DNA of 64,000 nucleotides from CAYPHY01 sp964410625 (GCA_964410625.1 CAYPHY010000002.1:62001-126000), one strand, 5' to 3'; positions 8,860-17,069 are shown, numbered from the stretch's first letter. Numbers and translations: made by a program. Notes: generated from the letters alone by a model not told the origin.

Positions 8860-9702
8860 ATGGAAATCGCTGTGAATACATTCTCCAATGCTCAGTATGT
8901 ACTCTCTCTGAACAGTGGTAGCGACCTATCCAAACAAAAGACCACACTGCTTTTTGTCGAGCAAGTGGCTTCTCCCCTCGGCCATCGGGAACCCATTTCC
9001 GCTTCCAAGACCGAACAAGCGTTAGAACGGTTTGCCCGGCAGTCTCACAAAACGACCTGGCAAATACGCGGTCAGTTGCTGCTGTGGGCAGTTCGCCATC
9101 GCCTGGAAAGCGGGGCGCGACGCTTATTCGATTTGCTCGTCGCCAGCCTCGCGCTCATCGGTGTCTCGCCGCTGATGCTGATCACGGCGATAGCGATCAA
9201 GCTGGATTCCGAGGGACCGGTGATCTTTAAGCAAACGCGCGTCGGCCGTTTTGGCGAGAGCTTCACCATCTACAAATTCCGTTCGATGCGTAGCGACGCC
9301 GAGGAGCTGAAGGCGCAGCTAGAGGCGTTGAACAACGCCGATGAGGTGGTGTTCAAAATGAAGGATGACCCGCGCGTGACCCGCAGCGGCCGTATCATCC
9401 GCCGCCTGAGTATTGACGAACTGCCTCAGCTTTTCAACGTCCTGCGTGGCGAGATGCGCCTGGTTGGCCCGCGTCCGGCCGTTCCCGAAGAGGTGGCTGC
9501 CTATCAATTTGACCAGTATCGCCGTCTGGAAGCCCCGCCGGGCATGACCGGTCTGCAACAAGTTTCTGGACGCAGCGACCTCAATTTTAAGCAATGGGTC
9601 GAGCTAGACCTGCAATATGTGGAAGAGCAAAGTTTGTGGAAAGACATCGTGATCTTGCTGAAGACGATCCCGGTCGTCCTTTCCCGCCGGGGTGCGTATT
9701 AA
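8860..9702 (+). CDS. Monotopic phosphoglycosyl transferase (WbaP/CpsE/PglC superfamily)
   Basis: A 280-residue initiating sugar transferase that moves a sugar-1-phosphate from UDP-sugar to undecaprenyl phosphate. After about 85 variable residues comes the re-entrant helix region RRLFDLLVASLALIGVSPLML, the GPVIFKQTRVGRFGE motif, YKFRSMR, the catalytic Asp186-Glu187 pair in SIDELPQLFNVL, and LVGPRPAVPEE. The four-helix N-terminal bundle of WbaP is missing, so this is a short form. It is intact, unlike the homologous domain in the gene at 11314. A second initiating enzyme beside the WecA/WbpL-type one suggests the locus builds two glycans or has alternative primers. Confidence 0.93.
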   Translation: MEIAVNTFSNAQYVLSLNSGSDLSKQKTTLLFVEQVASPLGHREPISASKTEQALERFARQSHKTTWQIRGQLLLWAVRHRLESGARRLFDLLVASLALIGVSPLMLITAIAIKLDSEGPVIFKQTRVGRFGESFTIYKFRSMRSDAEELKAQLEALNNADEVVFKMKDDPRVTRSGRIIRRLSIDELPQLFNVLRGEMRLVGPRPAVPEEVAAYQFDQYRRLEAPPGMTGLQQVSGRSDLNFKQWVELDLQYVEEQSLWKDIVILLKTIPVVLSRRGAY

Positions 9703-9711
9703 GGTCAAACC

Positions 9712-9744
9712 AGAAACCGGGTTTCTTTAAGAAACCCGGTTTCT
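9712..9744. repeat. AGAAACCGGGTTTCT paired palindromic repeat
   Basis: Two copies of a 15-nt near-palindrome in inverted arrangement, separated by three bases. It lies between the sugar transferase and the WecG-STAS gene. Same design as 11272-11304, with nearly identical sequence. Confidence 0.9.
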
Positions 9745-9760
9745 AAATGATGAGCGACAA

Positions 9761-11233
9761 ATGATCATGCGTAAGCTGGTTCTGGTATTGGGTGTTCCCA
9801 TTGACGACGTAAACATGAGCGAGGCGCTCGACCGGATTGAGGCCTTTATCCAGATCGGCCGTGCCACCGGCAAGAGCCACCAGATCGCCACCGTAAACGC
9901 CGACTTTGTGGTAAAGGCACAATATGACCCGGAACTGCGTTACCTGTTGCAAGAGGCCGATATGGCGACGGCCGACGGGATGCCGCTCGTTTGGGGAGCG
10001 CGACTGCTCGGCGTCTTGCTGGAAGACCGCGTGGCCGGTTCAGACATGGTCCCGGCGTTGATCGAACGAGCGGCCGCCAAAGGCTACTCCGTCTACTTCC
10101 TCGGCGCAGCCCCGGAGGTTGCTCAACAAGCGGTAGACATCTTACAAGAGCGACATCCTGATTTGATTGTCGCCGGGGTCTACTCCCCTCCTTATCGCTC
10201 CGTCTTAGAGATGGATGAGGCGATTCTGGAGGATATTCAAGCGGCTCGACCCGACATCCTGCTAGTCGCTTTTGGCAATCCGAAGCAAGAAAAGTGGATT
10301 GGTATGGTGCGCCGCCAACTGAACGTACCGGTGATGATCGGAATTGGCGCAACATTGGATTTTATTGCCGGAAGCAAAAAACGCGCCCCACGCTGGATGC
10401 AAAAAAGCGGTCTGGAGTGGTTGCACCGTCTGGTCCAGGAACCGGCGCGGCTGTGGCGGCGCTATGTGGTTGATCTGGCGATTTTCAGTACCTTTTTCTT
10501 GCGCCAATGGTGGCAACAGTGGCAACGGCGCACACGCTCCACCAACTCCCTGCTTCTGCCCTCGGCCGCTGCGTTGCTGGTGGATGACAAGGCGATTTTG
10601 AACGTGGAGGGGAGATTGACGGCCGACAACGCCCAGACCCTGCTCTTCGCCGGACAAGAGGCGTTGGCGGTAACGCCAAACATTGTGGTCAATCTCGGCC
10701 GTGCCGACTTTCTCGACAGCGCAGCCATTGGGGTGTTGGTGAACCTGACCAAGCAAGCGCGGGAGCGAGGCGGCGAACTAACATTGGCGGCCACGCCGCC
10801 GCTGATCCGGCAAACGTTCGATCTGTTACGCCTGGATACCTACTTTCTCTTTCATCAGGATGTGGAAAGTGCGCTCAACGCCACCGCCTGGACGATGGAA
10901 TCCCTTCCGGTGGAGAGCGAGAAGCCAGCAGGGAACAAGTGGCATGTCCTTCATGTGCCGCGCCGCCTGGATCATGTGACCGCGCCGGAAGTGGCGGAGC
11001 ATTGGTCGGCGGCCGTCACCAATACGCCCTTTGTGATTCTCGATTTTTCGCAAACCGTATTGGTTACCAGTGCCGGGCTGGCACTGTTGGCACGGCTCCA
11101 TCGCATCGCCCAGGAACAGAATGGGGAACTGCGGCTCGCTAACTGCTCGAAGGATGTGTGGCGGGTCATGGAGTTGGTGCGTTTTGATAAGATGTTGCGG
11201 CCGTATCCCGATCTGGCGGCCGCGCTCCTATAG
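9761..11233 (+). CDS. WecG/TagA/CpsF glycosyltransferase fused to two STAS domains
   Basis: A 490-residue fusion. Residues 1-245 are a complete WecG/TagA (GT26) domain with TVNADFV (44-50), ADGMP holding the likely catalytic Asp72, VAFGNPKQEKW (169-179) and the basic C-terminal membrane-binding appendage PRWMQKSGLEWLHRL. This domain adds the second sugar to undecaprenyl-linked amino sugar. Residues 275-372 and 394-490 are two STAS domains; each keeps a phosphorylatable-type serine (Ser320 in LDSAAIGV, Ser437 in VTSAGLAL) in the position of the SpoIIAA phosphoserine. A free STAS protein, a PP2C phosphatase and an RsbW-like kinase are encoded just downstream. Usual TagA proteins are about 245 residues and end before the STAS region. 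Domain calls are confident; regulation by partner switching is inference. Confidence 0.9.
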   Translation: MIMRKLVLVLGVPIDDVNMSEALDRIEAFIQIGRATGKSHQIATVNADFVVKAQYDPELRYLLQEADMATADGMPLVWGARLLGVLLEDRVAGSDMVPALIERAAAKGYSVYFLGAAPEVAQQAVDILQERHPDLIVAGVYSPPYRSVLEMDEAILEDIQAARPDILLVAFGNPKQEKWIGMVRRQLNVPVMIGIGATLDFIAGSKKRAPRWMQKSGLEWLHRLVQEPARLWRRYVVDLAIFSTFFLRQWWQQWQRRTRSTNSLLLPSAAALLVDDKAILNVEGRLTADNAQTLLFAGQEALAVTPNIVVNLGRADFLDSAAIGVLVNLTKQARERGGELTLAATPPLIRQTFDLLRLDTYFLFHQDVESALNATAWTMESLPVESEKPAGNKWHVLHVPRRLDHVTAPEVAEHWSAAVTNTPFVILDFSQTVLVTSAGLALLARLHRIAQEQNGELRLANCSKDVWRVMELVRFDKMLRPYPDLAAALL

Positions 11234-11271
11234 AGTTTAGCAACGAATTTCGCGAATTAACTCGAATAAAT

Positions 11272-11304
11272 AGAAACCGGGTTTCTTTGAGAAACCCGGT
11301 TTCT
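11272..11304. repeat. AGAAACCGGGTTTCT paired palindromic repeat
   Basis: Same paired palindrome as 9712-9744. A TTG codon inside it (11287) opens a frame into the next gene, but that is a consequence of the repeat and not a plausible start. Confidence 0.9.
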
Positions 11305-11313
11305 GAAAAACAA

Positions 11314-12960
11314 ATGCAAGCGATTTTTTTAGCAACGGGTGAATCACATAAGCTACGGCCGCTGACGGCTACGCTCCCTTCTCCGCTGTTGCCGATTGCC
11401 AACCGGCCGGTGATGGGGTATGGAATTGAACTGCTGGCCCGACATGGGGTGAAGCAGATTACCGTTAGCCTGCACCATCTGGCGGGGGAGATCGAACGAT
11501 CTTTCGGCGACGGCCGTCGCTGGGGTGTCTCGCTCCACTATCGTTTGCAGCGCCAGGCGATGGGAACGGCTGGCTCCTTGGTGCTGGCAAAGCAGGCATT
11601 GACCGAGACCTTCATTGTCCTCCCCGGCGACATAGTGGCCGATGTGGATTTGACGGCCGCGCTCGCCGCCCATCAAGCATCCGCAAGCGTGGCGACGATC
11701 ATCACGCGGCCGCTTCCGGCGAGCGACGCTGGAATGGAGGAGAGCAACCCCAACCGCAACCACACTGGCATCTACATTTTTGAGCCGGAAGTAATGGCAG
11801 CAATCCCCTACCGTACACCATTTGACATTCGGGAGCAGCTTATCCCGCATCTGTTGTCCACCGGGGCAACGGTCCACGAATATGAGGCGGAGGGGTACTA
11901 CAACCCCTTAAACACCTGGGTAGATTATCAGGCGGCACAAAAATATTTGTTGCACGGCGAACGGACAGGGGAGACCGGCGGCCGATCACGCTTCGTCAGC
12001 CTGACCGGTATGGAAGTGCAGCGCGGCGTATGGCTCGGCCGCAAAAGCAGCGTTCACCCCCAGGCCAGTCTGGTCCCGCCCGTCTACATCGGTGAACAGT
12101 GCCAGATTGGGAAGGGGGTTGAACTCGGCCCCTATGCAGTCCTGGGCAATCATGTGATCGTTGACGAAAACGCAACCATTACCAATAGCACCATTCTCAA
12201 TGACACCTATGTCGGTCAATTGCTCCACCTGCAAAACAAGGTGGTAGCAGGCAAGTTGGTCATTGATACCACAAGCGCGAACCATGTACACCTGACCGAT
12301 CCGTTTCTACTGAACGAAATCGGCCGCACCCTACACCTGACCATCCAGCGCGGGCTAGACATCCTCATCGCCTTGCTCTGGCTGTTGCTGCTCTCGCCTC
12401 TGATGCTGCTGATAGCCGCTTTGTTATTCGTGACGACGGGACAGGTGTTTGAGCGTATGGTTCGTTTTAGCCAAAAAACGGCCGCGTCTGGCGATGAGCG
12501 CGACCAGACCCGGCAAGCCCATCAAACCCATCACTTACTTCACTTTCGGACACGGGCGGCCGATGGGCAGCTTAGCCGGTTGGGGCACTGGCTGGCGCGT
12601 TGGGAGTTGAATCGGCTCCCAGAGCTTTTTGCTGTTGTGTGGGGAGAGCTGCGATTCGTAGGAGTTAAACCATTAACAGAAGCAGAAATGAAAGAGGCGA
12701 ATGAACCCTGGCACCAGACAAGAACCGGGTGTGAACCTGGTTTTACTGGACTGTGGTACACACAAACGCAACCAGGAAGCGAACTAGACGAGATATTGAT
12801 GGCTGATGTCTATTACGCAGCCACGCGCACGTGGGGTGGAGATCTACGTCTGGTTTGCCGCACCCCTGTTCGTTGGTGGAAACGCCTCATAGAAGAAGGA
12901 AAAGGACATGAACCTACAGCACTTACCAAACCTACAAAACCTACAACTACCTTTAGCTAA
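11314..12960 (+). CDS. Fusion: sugar nucleotidyltransferase + left-handed beta-helix + degenerate phosphoglycosyl transferase
   Basis: Residues 1 to about 220 form an NTP-transferase domain (LRPLTATLPSPLLPIANRP, VLPGDIVADVD) like mannose-1-phosphate guanylyltransferases and GlmU-type enzymes; a hexapeptide beta-helix follows (about 235-325), and the rest is a WbaP/PglC-like domain with a membrane segment near 350-375. In this last domain the catalytic Asp-Glu pair is replaced by Asn433-Arg434 (LNRLPELFAVV) and VGPRP has become VGVKP, so it is probably catalytically dead and may act as a membrane anchor or regulator. The first domain also looks divergent: the glycine-rich signature GGxGTRL is replaced by ATGESHKLRP. 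I chose ATG 11314 because the upstream TTG lies in the hairpin repeat. The 3' end overlaps the STAS gene by 53 bp. Confidence 0.85.
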   Translation: MQAIFLATGESHKLRPLTATLPSPLLPIANRPVMGYGIELLARHGVKQITVSLHHLAGEIERSFGDGRRWGVSLHYRLQRQAMGTAGSLVLAKQALTETFIVLPGDIVADVDLTAALAAHQASASVATIITRPLPASDAGMEESNPNRNHTGIYIFEPEVMAAIPYRTPFDIREQLIPHLLSTGATVHEYEAEGYYNPLNTWVDYQAAQKYLLHGERTGETGGRSRFVSLTGMEVQRGVWLGRKSSVHPQASLVPPVYIGEQCQIGKGVELGPYAVLGNHVIVDENATITNSTILNDTYVGQLLHLQNKVVAGKLVIDTTSANHVHLTDPFLLNEIGRTLHLTIQRGLDILIALLWLLLLSPLMLLIAALLFVTTGQVFERMVRFSQKTAASGDERDQTRQAHQTHHLLHFRTRAADGQLSRLGHWLARWELNRLPELFAVVWGELRFVGVKPLTEAEMKEANEPWHQTRTGCEPGFTGLWYTQTQPGSELDEILMADVYYAATRTWGGDLRLVCRTPVRWWKRLIEEGKGHEPTALTKPTKPTTTFS

Positions 12961-13288
12961 AACTAAACAGGTGAATATAGAAATCATAGAACTATCCGGC
13001 CGCTTTGACGCCCAAACCGCCCCTACCATTCAAGAAAAACTGGCGCGAGCGATTGCTACACCTCCGGCACAGCTGGTGGTGAATTTGGAGGCGGTGGAAT
13101 TTATTGACTCGACGGCTCTCTCGACGCTCGTGCAGGCGATGAAACAGGCACGCCAATTGGGCGGCGATGTGTGCCTGTCTGGTCTCCGCCAGCCGGTACG
13201 GATTATTTTTGAACTGACCCGGCTGGACAAAGTCTTTGACATCTACGCAACGAAAGAAGAAGCAATCCTGGGGTTGACGCGAGGCTAA
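12908..13288 (+). CDS. STAS-domain anti-sigma-factor antagonist (SpoIIAA/RsbV-like)
   Basis: A 126-residue single STAS domain. The core VVNLEAVEFIDSTALSTLVQAMKQA carries Ser68 in the DST motif, the site phosphorylated by RsbW/SpoIIAB kinases in characterised family members. The N-terminal 20 residues are read from sequence overlapping the previous gene; a GTG at 12971 would give a standard 105-residue STAS protein and is an equally plausible start. It is followed after 4 bp by a SpoIIE-type phosphatase and then an RsbW-like HATPase, so the three genes make a complete partner-switching set. Its partner could be a sigma factor elsewhere or the STAS-fused glycosyltransferase encoded upstream. 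Confidence 0.92.
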   Translation: MNLQHLPNLQNLQLPLAKTKQVNIEIIELSGRFDAQTAPTIQEKLARAIATPPAQLVVNLEAVEFIDSTALSTLVQAMKQARQLGGDVCLSGLRQPVRIIFELTRLDKVFDIYATKEEAILGLTRG

Positions 13289-13292
13289 TATT

Positions 13293-14114
13293 ATGATCAG
13301 CTATCCGCTGTCTAGCACTTGGGCGTTACCCGTTAAAGCTCCCAGGAAATTGATGTTTGAAGCCAACGGGACAAAAGAAGAACTGGAGATGGAGTCGGCG
13401 CGGCGCGTCCAGACCTTGCTCTTCTCGACAACGCTACCGTGCGTTGCTGGGTTGGAGATAGGCGTTGTTTACCGTCCAGCATCGCGTGTTGGCGGTGATT
13501 ATTATGACTTCCTGGAGAAAGCGGGACGGCCGCTGACCTTCTCCGTGGGTGATGTATCGGGCAAGGGGATGGCGGCGGCGATGTTGATGACGATGACCCG
13601 CACCATCATGCGGGCCTATGCCGATTCATCCCCATTGCCCACACCGGCGGCCGTTCTCAGCAACGCCAATGCCCAGCTCTACAGCGACTTCACCACGGTG
13701 AACGCGATTGCCACCGCCTTTATCGGCCAGTACGATCCCTTCCACCGCACCCTGGTCTATGCCAATGCCGGACATTCGCCGGTGGTTTATCGGCCGGTGG
13801 GTGGAAACGCGCGGCTGTTGGAAGCAGATGGGACGGCTCTGGGCGTCATGCAGACGACCTTCTCCACCAACCAGTGGCTTAACCTTCATGCCGATGACCT
13901 GCTGGTCATCGGGACTGATGGCCTGGTTGAGTCCCGTAATCCAAAGGGCCAATGGTTTGGCTATGACCGGTTGTTAGATACGATTGACACGCTGGGAAAC
14001 CGTCCGGCACGCGAGATCGCCAACGAACTCTGTGCGCAGATTGATGCCTTCAGCGACAGCGAGATGCGTGAGGATGATCAAACAGTAGTGGTGTTGAAAT
14101 GTATAGAAGATTAA
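13293..14114 (+). CDS. PP2C-type serine phosphatase (SpoIIE/RsbU family)
   Basis: A 273-residue phosphatase that would dephosphorylate STAS proteins and so free them to bind the HATPase. Metal-binding and core motifs are intact: ASRVGGDYYDF, VGDVSGKGMAAAML, ANAGHSPVVY, IGTDGLVES and DDQTVVVL. Only about 45 residues precede the catalytic domain and they include a short helical stretch (EELEMESARRVQ) but no PAS, GAF, REC or membrane domain, so its input must come from binding of another protein or be constitutive. Stop overlaps the start of the HATPase gene by 16 bp, implying translational coupling. Confidence 0.94.
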   Translation: MISYPLSSTWALPVKAPRKLMFEANGTKEELEMESARRVQTLLFSTTLPCVAGLEIGVVYRPASRVGGDYYDFLEKAGRPLTFSVGDVSGKGMAAAMLMTMTRTIMRAYADSSPLPTPAAVLSNANAQLYSDFTTVNAIATAFIGQYDPFHRTLVYANAGHSPVVYRPVGGNARLLEADGTALGVMQTTFSTNQWLNLHADDLLVIGTDGLVESRNPKGQWFGYDRLLDTIDTLGNRPAREIANELCAQIDAFSDSEMREDDQTVVVLKCIED

Positions 14115-14569
14115 ATGGTAGTACAATGGGTGCTATGGTTCCTTATGGATCAGAAAACACCATTCGACTTGATCTCCCCGCAACGTATCAATTCTTGCCC
14201 CTAACCGGCAAGTGCGTTCGCGCACTGTTGGAAGTCGCCGAACAACCGGCCGATGAAACAATCGCTTATAATATCGAGCTGGCTGTCTATGAGACCTGTA
14301 CCAATATCGTCGAACACGCCTATGGTGGCGCGAGCGGCAACCCCCACTGTCGGATCGAGTTTATTTGCGCTCTACAAGACAAGCCCCGTTCCCTGGTCAT
14401 CATCATTCGCGATACAGGACAAGCACTTAAGAAATTAAATGAGCCATCCATCCCAGAACCTGGGCAAAGCGGAGGATACGGATTGTTCCTGGTCTACCAA
14501 TTGATGGATGAAGTCCATTACCACTCCGACGCACAGGGGAACCGTTGGCAGTTGATCAAGCATCTTTAG
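14099..14569 (+). CDS. Anti-sigma-factor-type serine kinase (RsbW/SpoIIAB-like HATPase)
   Basis: A 156-residue GHKL ATPase of the anti-sigma kinase type. The N box is ELAVYETCTNIVEHAY (Glu65, Asn69), the G1 box is IIRDTGQ (Asp105) and the G2 box is GGYGLFLV. Such kinases phosphorylate STAS proteins and sequester a target, classically a sigma factor. No sigma factor gene is in the window. ATG 14126 is an alternative start that still keeps all boxes. The overlap with the phosphatase gene and the adjacent STAS gene define one functional unit. Confidence 0.93.
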   Translation: MYRRLNGSTMGAMVPYGSENTIRLDLPATYQFLPLTGKCVRALLEVAEQPADETIAYNIELAVYETCTNIVEHAYGGASGNPHCRIEFICALQDKPRSLVIIIRDTGQALKKLNEPSIPEPGQSGGYGLFLVYQLMDEVHYHSDAQGNRWQLIKHL

Positions 14570-14613
14570 CATTTTCACCCTGCACAGACAACAACTGATA
14601 GCGTCGCTGTAGC

Positions 14614-14652
14614 GCGATTTGGCAAATCGGACTACGCGATTTGGCAAATCGC
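14614..14652. repeat. GCGATTTGGCAAATCGC palindrome, two copies
   Basis: Two tandem copies of the 17-nt palindrome lie at 14614-14630 and 14636-14652 in the gap after the RsbW-like gene. Two more copies occur at 36121-36186, before clpS. Confidence 0.9.
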
Positions 14653-14689
14653 GCCACACGGCCCGCCTATTACTCCCAAGGAAAGCGCG

Positions 14690-15646
14690 TTGAAAAACCA
14701 AAACATCCAGGTCTCTATCGGCTTGCCGGTCTATAATGGCGAGCGTTTTCTCGAAGCGGCACTAGATTCGCTGCTGGCGCAGAGCTATTCCAACTTTGAA
14801 TTGATCATCTCTGACAACGGCTCTACCGATCGGACGCCGCACATTTGCCGCGCCTATGCCGAGCAAGACTCGCGTATTCGCTACTATCGCAGCGAACAAA
14901 ATCGCGGAGCGGCCTGGAATTTTAACCGTGTCTTTGAACTGGCGAGCGGCGTGTACTTCAAATGGGCTGCCCATGATGATCTCCTGTCGGCCGATTATTT
15001 AGAAAAGTGCGTCGCAGTGCTGGACAGCGATCCCAATGTTGTGGTGTGCCACTGCGAGGTACAGATCATGGATGATGCCGACCACCCTATCCGCCTCGAT
15101 GATGTGCGTCTGAACACGGCCGATCCCCGGCCACACCAACGCTTCCGCGAACTCTTACTGAAATACCATCTCTGCTTCGACATCTTTGGCCTGATCCGCC
15201 GCAGCGCATTGGAACAAACACCATTGATCGGCAACTATAGCCATGGGGATGGCGTGTTGCTAAACCAACTGGCCTTGCGCGGCCGTTTCTACCAGATTCC
15301 CGAACCCCTCTTTTTCTCGCGCAAGCATGAACATCAATCTATGGACGTCTATGGCGTCTATCGCGATGGGGACAACGACTATCATCAATATACTGTATGG
15401 TTTGATCCCAACCACGCTGGAAGGTTGATCTTTCCTGCTTGGCGCATTTTTGCGGAACATATCAAGACAGTCTGGCACGCACCGATCCACCCGTTTGCCC
15501 AATTGCTCTGCCTGCTCTATATCGGCCGTTGGGCCATCCGCTGTCGTCGTCTGTTGTTGAGAGACCTGCTGTTCGCCGGTCGTTGGTTGCGCCACCGTCT
15601 CACCCGTAAGCAGTCCAAATCGCAGGCGGCCGTTCTCACGCCATAA
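14690..15646 (+). CDS. Glycosyltransferase family 2
   Basis: A 318-residue GT-A fold enzyme with VSIGLPVYNGERFLEAAL, the LIISDNGSTDRT nucleotide-binding motif, the NRGAAWNFNRVFELA segment and AAHDDLLS, where HDD stands in for the DxD metal site. A C-terminal basic and hydrophobic tail (RRLLLRDLLFAGRWLRHRL) suggests peripheral membrane attachment. The TTG start at 14690 is supported by an AAGGAAAG ribosome-binding site six bases upstream. Substrate unknown. Confidence 0.88.
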   Translation: MKNQNIQVSIGLPVYNGERFLEAALDSLLAQSYSNFELIISDNGSTDRTPHICRAYAEQDSRIRYYRSEQNRGAAWNFNRVFELASGVYFKWAAHDDLLSADYLEKCVAVLDSDPNVVVCHCEVQIMDDADHPIRLDDVRLNTADPRPHQRFRELLLKYHLCFDIFGLIRRSALEQTPLIGNYSHGDGVLLNQLALRGRFYQIPEPLFFSRKHEHQSMDVYGVYRDGDNDYHQYTVWFDPNHAGRLIFPAWRIFAEHIKTVWHAPIHPFAQLLCLLYIGRWAIRCRRLLLRDLLFAGRWLRHRLTRKQSKSQAAVLTP

Positions 15647-15694
15647 ACCACGTCCAAGCGCACGACTTAGCACCATTTCGGTTGTGCCCGTAGC

Positions 15695-15761
15695 GACAAT
15701 CCTCCGGATTGTCCAACGAGTCGTTCCAGCCTCGACAAACGGCGACGTTTGTCTCTACCGC
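15695..15761. repeat. Composite repeat: GACAATCC palindrome plus GACAAACG palindrome
   Basis: A 19-nt palindrome GACAATCCTCCGGATTGTC (15695-15713) is followed by a linker and the palindrome GACAAACGGCGACGTTTGTC (15734-15753). The 54 nt at 15706-15759 match the reverse complement of 54915-54968 at about 46 of 54 positions by eye, so both parts move or spread as one unit. Confidence 0.85.
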
Positions 15762-15786
15762 CAGCAAAGCGTGCTACAGAACAACC

Positions 15787-17004
15787 ATGAAAATCGCCTT
15801 CGTCAGCCAACCCGTTGATTGGCTGCTGCCACCGCACCAAAATTCCATCGGCATCTGGACGTACCAGATCGCCCGGCGGTTAGCCCGCACCCATCAGGTC
15901 ACAGTCTATGCGAAGCGGACCCGCGACCAGCACACGGCCGCCAACGAAGGGATGGCGTTTCGCTTTATTCGTTCGCTTCCCAACCGACTATGGGACAGAC
16001 CACGCCGTTGGCTGCCAACCGGCGACCGGCGGCGGCCGTTCTTCGCCTCGACCCTTTTCCAGGCGGAGTACGCGCTGCAAGTCGCGCTGGACATTCGCCG
16101 GACGAGGGCTGATATTGTCCACATCCAAAACGTCCCCCACTTCGCACCAATCATCCGCGCCCTCAATCCCAGGGCGAAGATCGTCCTGCATATGCACTGT
16201 GAATGGTTGACACAACTGGACCCGGCCCTGATGCGGCGGCGGATAGAGGCGGCCGATCTGGTCATTGGCTGTAGCAGCTACATCACCAGCAAGATTCAAC
16301 GCCGCTTTCCTGAATTAAGCGGCCGTTGTCACACTGTTTTTAATGGCGTGGATATAGATTGTTTTCACCCGCGCGGCCGAGAGAATGAGGGGGCTAAACA
16401 TCTACTGTTTGTCGGCCGTGTCTCTCCCGAAAAGGGTATCCACCACCTGCTTGATGCTTTTGAGCAGGTACGCTGGCACTATCCCGATCTCCGCCTCTCC
16501 ATTGTCGGGCCAATCGAATCGGTGCCACAGGCGTTGATTGTGGATTTAAGCGATGAGCCGTTGGTCAGGCAACTGGCGCACTATTATCAGCGGCCGTATC
16601 TCGACACTTTGCGCGAACAAATTCCGGCGGCCGCAGCCCACCAGGTGGCGTTCACCGGTTCGCTGGCCCATGCCGAAGTCGCCGACTACTACCGCCACGC
16701 CGATGTTCTGGTTAACCCATCGCTGAGCGAATCGTTTGGGATGAGCCTGGTAGAGGCGATGGCCTCTGGCGTGCCGGTGGTGGCCGCCCGTACTGGCGGC
16801 ATGAGTGATATTGTCGCCGATGGACAAACAGGGCTTTTGGTCAAACCCGGCAACAGCGCGAAACTGGCCGATGCGATTCTGACGTTGCTAGACGATCAGC
16901 AGGCCAGCGAGGAGATGGGGCGCAACGGCCGACGGCGGACTGAAGCCTGCTTCTCCTGGGAAAGCATTGTCAGCCAGTTAACCCACCACTACCAACACCT
17001 GTAG
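15787..17004 (+). CDS. Glycosyltransferase family 4
   Basis: A 405-residue GT-B glycosyltransferase. The N-terminal domain opens with MKIAFVSQPVDWLLPP and the glycine-poor donor loop HQNSIGIWTYQIARRL. The C-terminal domain carries FVGRVSPEKGIHHLLDAF, PSLSESFGMSLVEAMASG with the EX7E-type glutamates, and PVVAARTGGMSDIV. I placed the start at ATG 15787; the frame extends upstream to a TTG within the composite repeat, which is unlikely to be translated. Acts in the cytoplasm on lipid-linked EPS intermediates. Confidence 0.9.
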   Translation: MKIAFVSQPVDWLLPPHQNSIGIWTYQIARRLARTHQVTVYAKRTRDQHTAANEGMAFRFIRSLPNRLWDRPRRWLPTGDRRRPFFASTLFQAEYALQVALDIRRTRADIVHIQNVPHFAPIIRALNPRAKIVLHMHCEWLTQLDPALMRRRIEAADLVIGCSSYITSKIQRRFPELSGRCHTVFNGVDIDCFHPRGRENEGAKHLLFVGRVSPEKGIHHLLDAFEQVRWHYPDLRLSIVGPIESVPQALIVDLSDEPLVRQLAHYYQRPYLDTLREQIPAAAAHQVAFTGSLAHAEVADYYRHADVLVNPSLSESFGMSLVEAMASGVPVVAARTGGMSDIVADGQTGLLVKPGNSAKLADAILTLLDDQQASEEMGRNGRRRTEACFSWESIVSQLTHHYQHL

Positions 17005-17023
17005 GACAATCCTCCGGATTGTC
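17005..17023. repeat. GACAATCCTCCGGATTGTC palindrome
   Basis: A 19-nt palindrome identical to the one at 15695-15713, starting one base after the preceding stop codon. The glycosyltransferase gene between them is thus bracketed by the same repeat. Confidence 0.9.
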
Positions 17024-17069
17024 CCGAAGGTTTGCCAACCCGAAGGCGTGCCACGAAAAGAGATAAGCA

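Noticed and set aside
11287..11313. Upstream TTG start for the nucleotidyltransferase fusion
   Set aside because: The codons come from the AGAAACC palindrome; ATG 11314 begins directly at the conserved domain.
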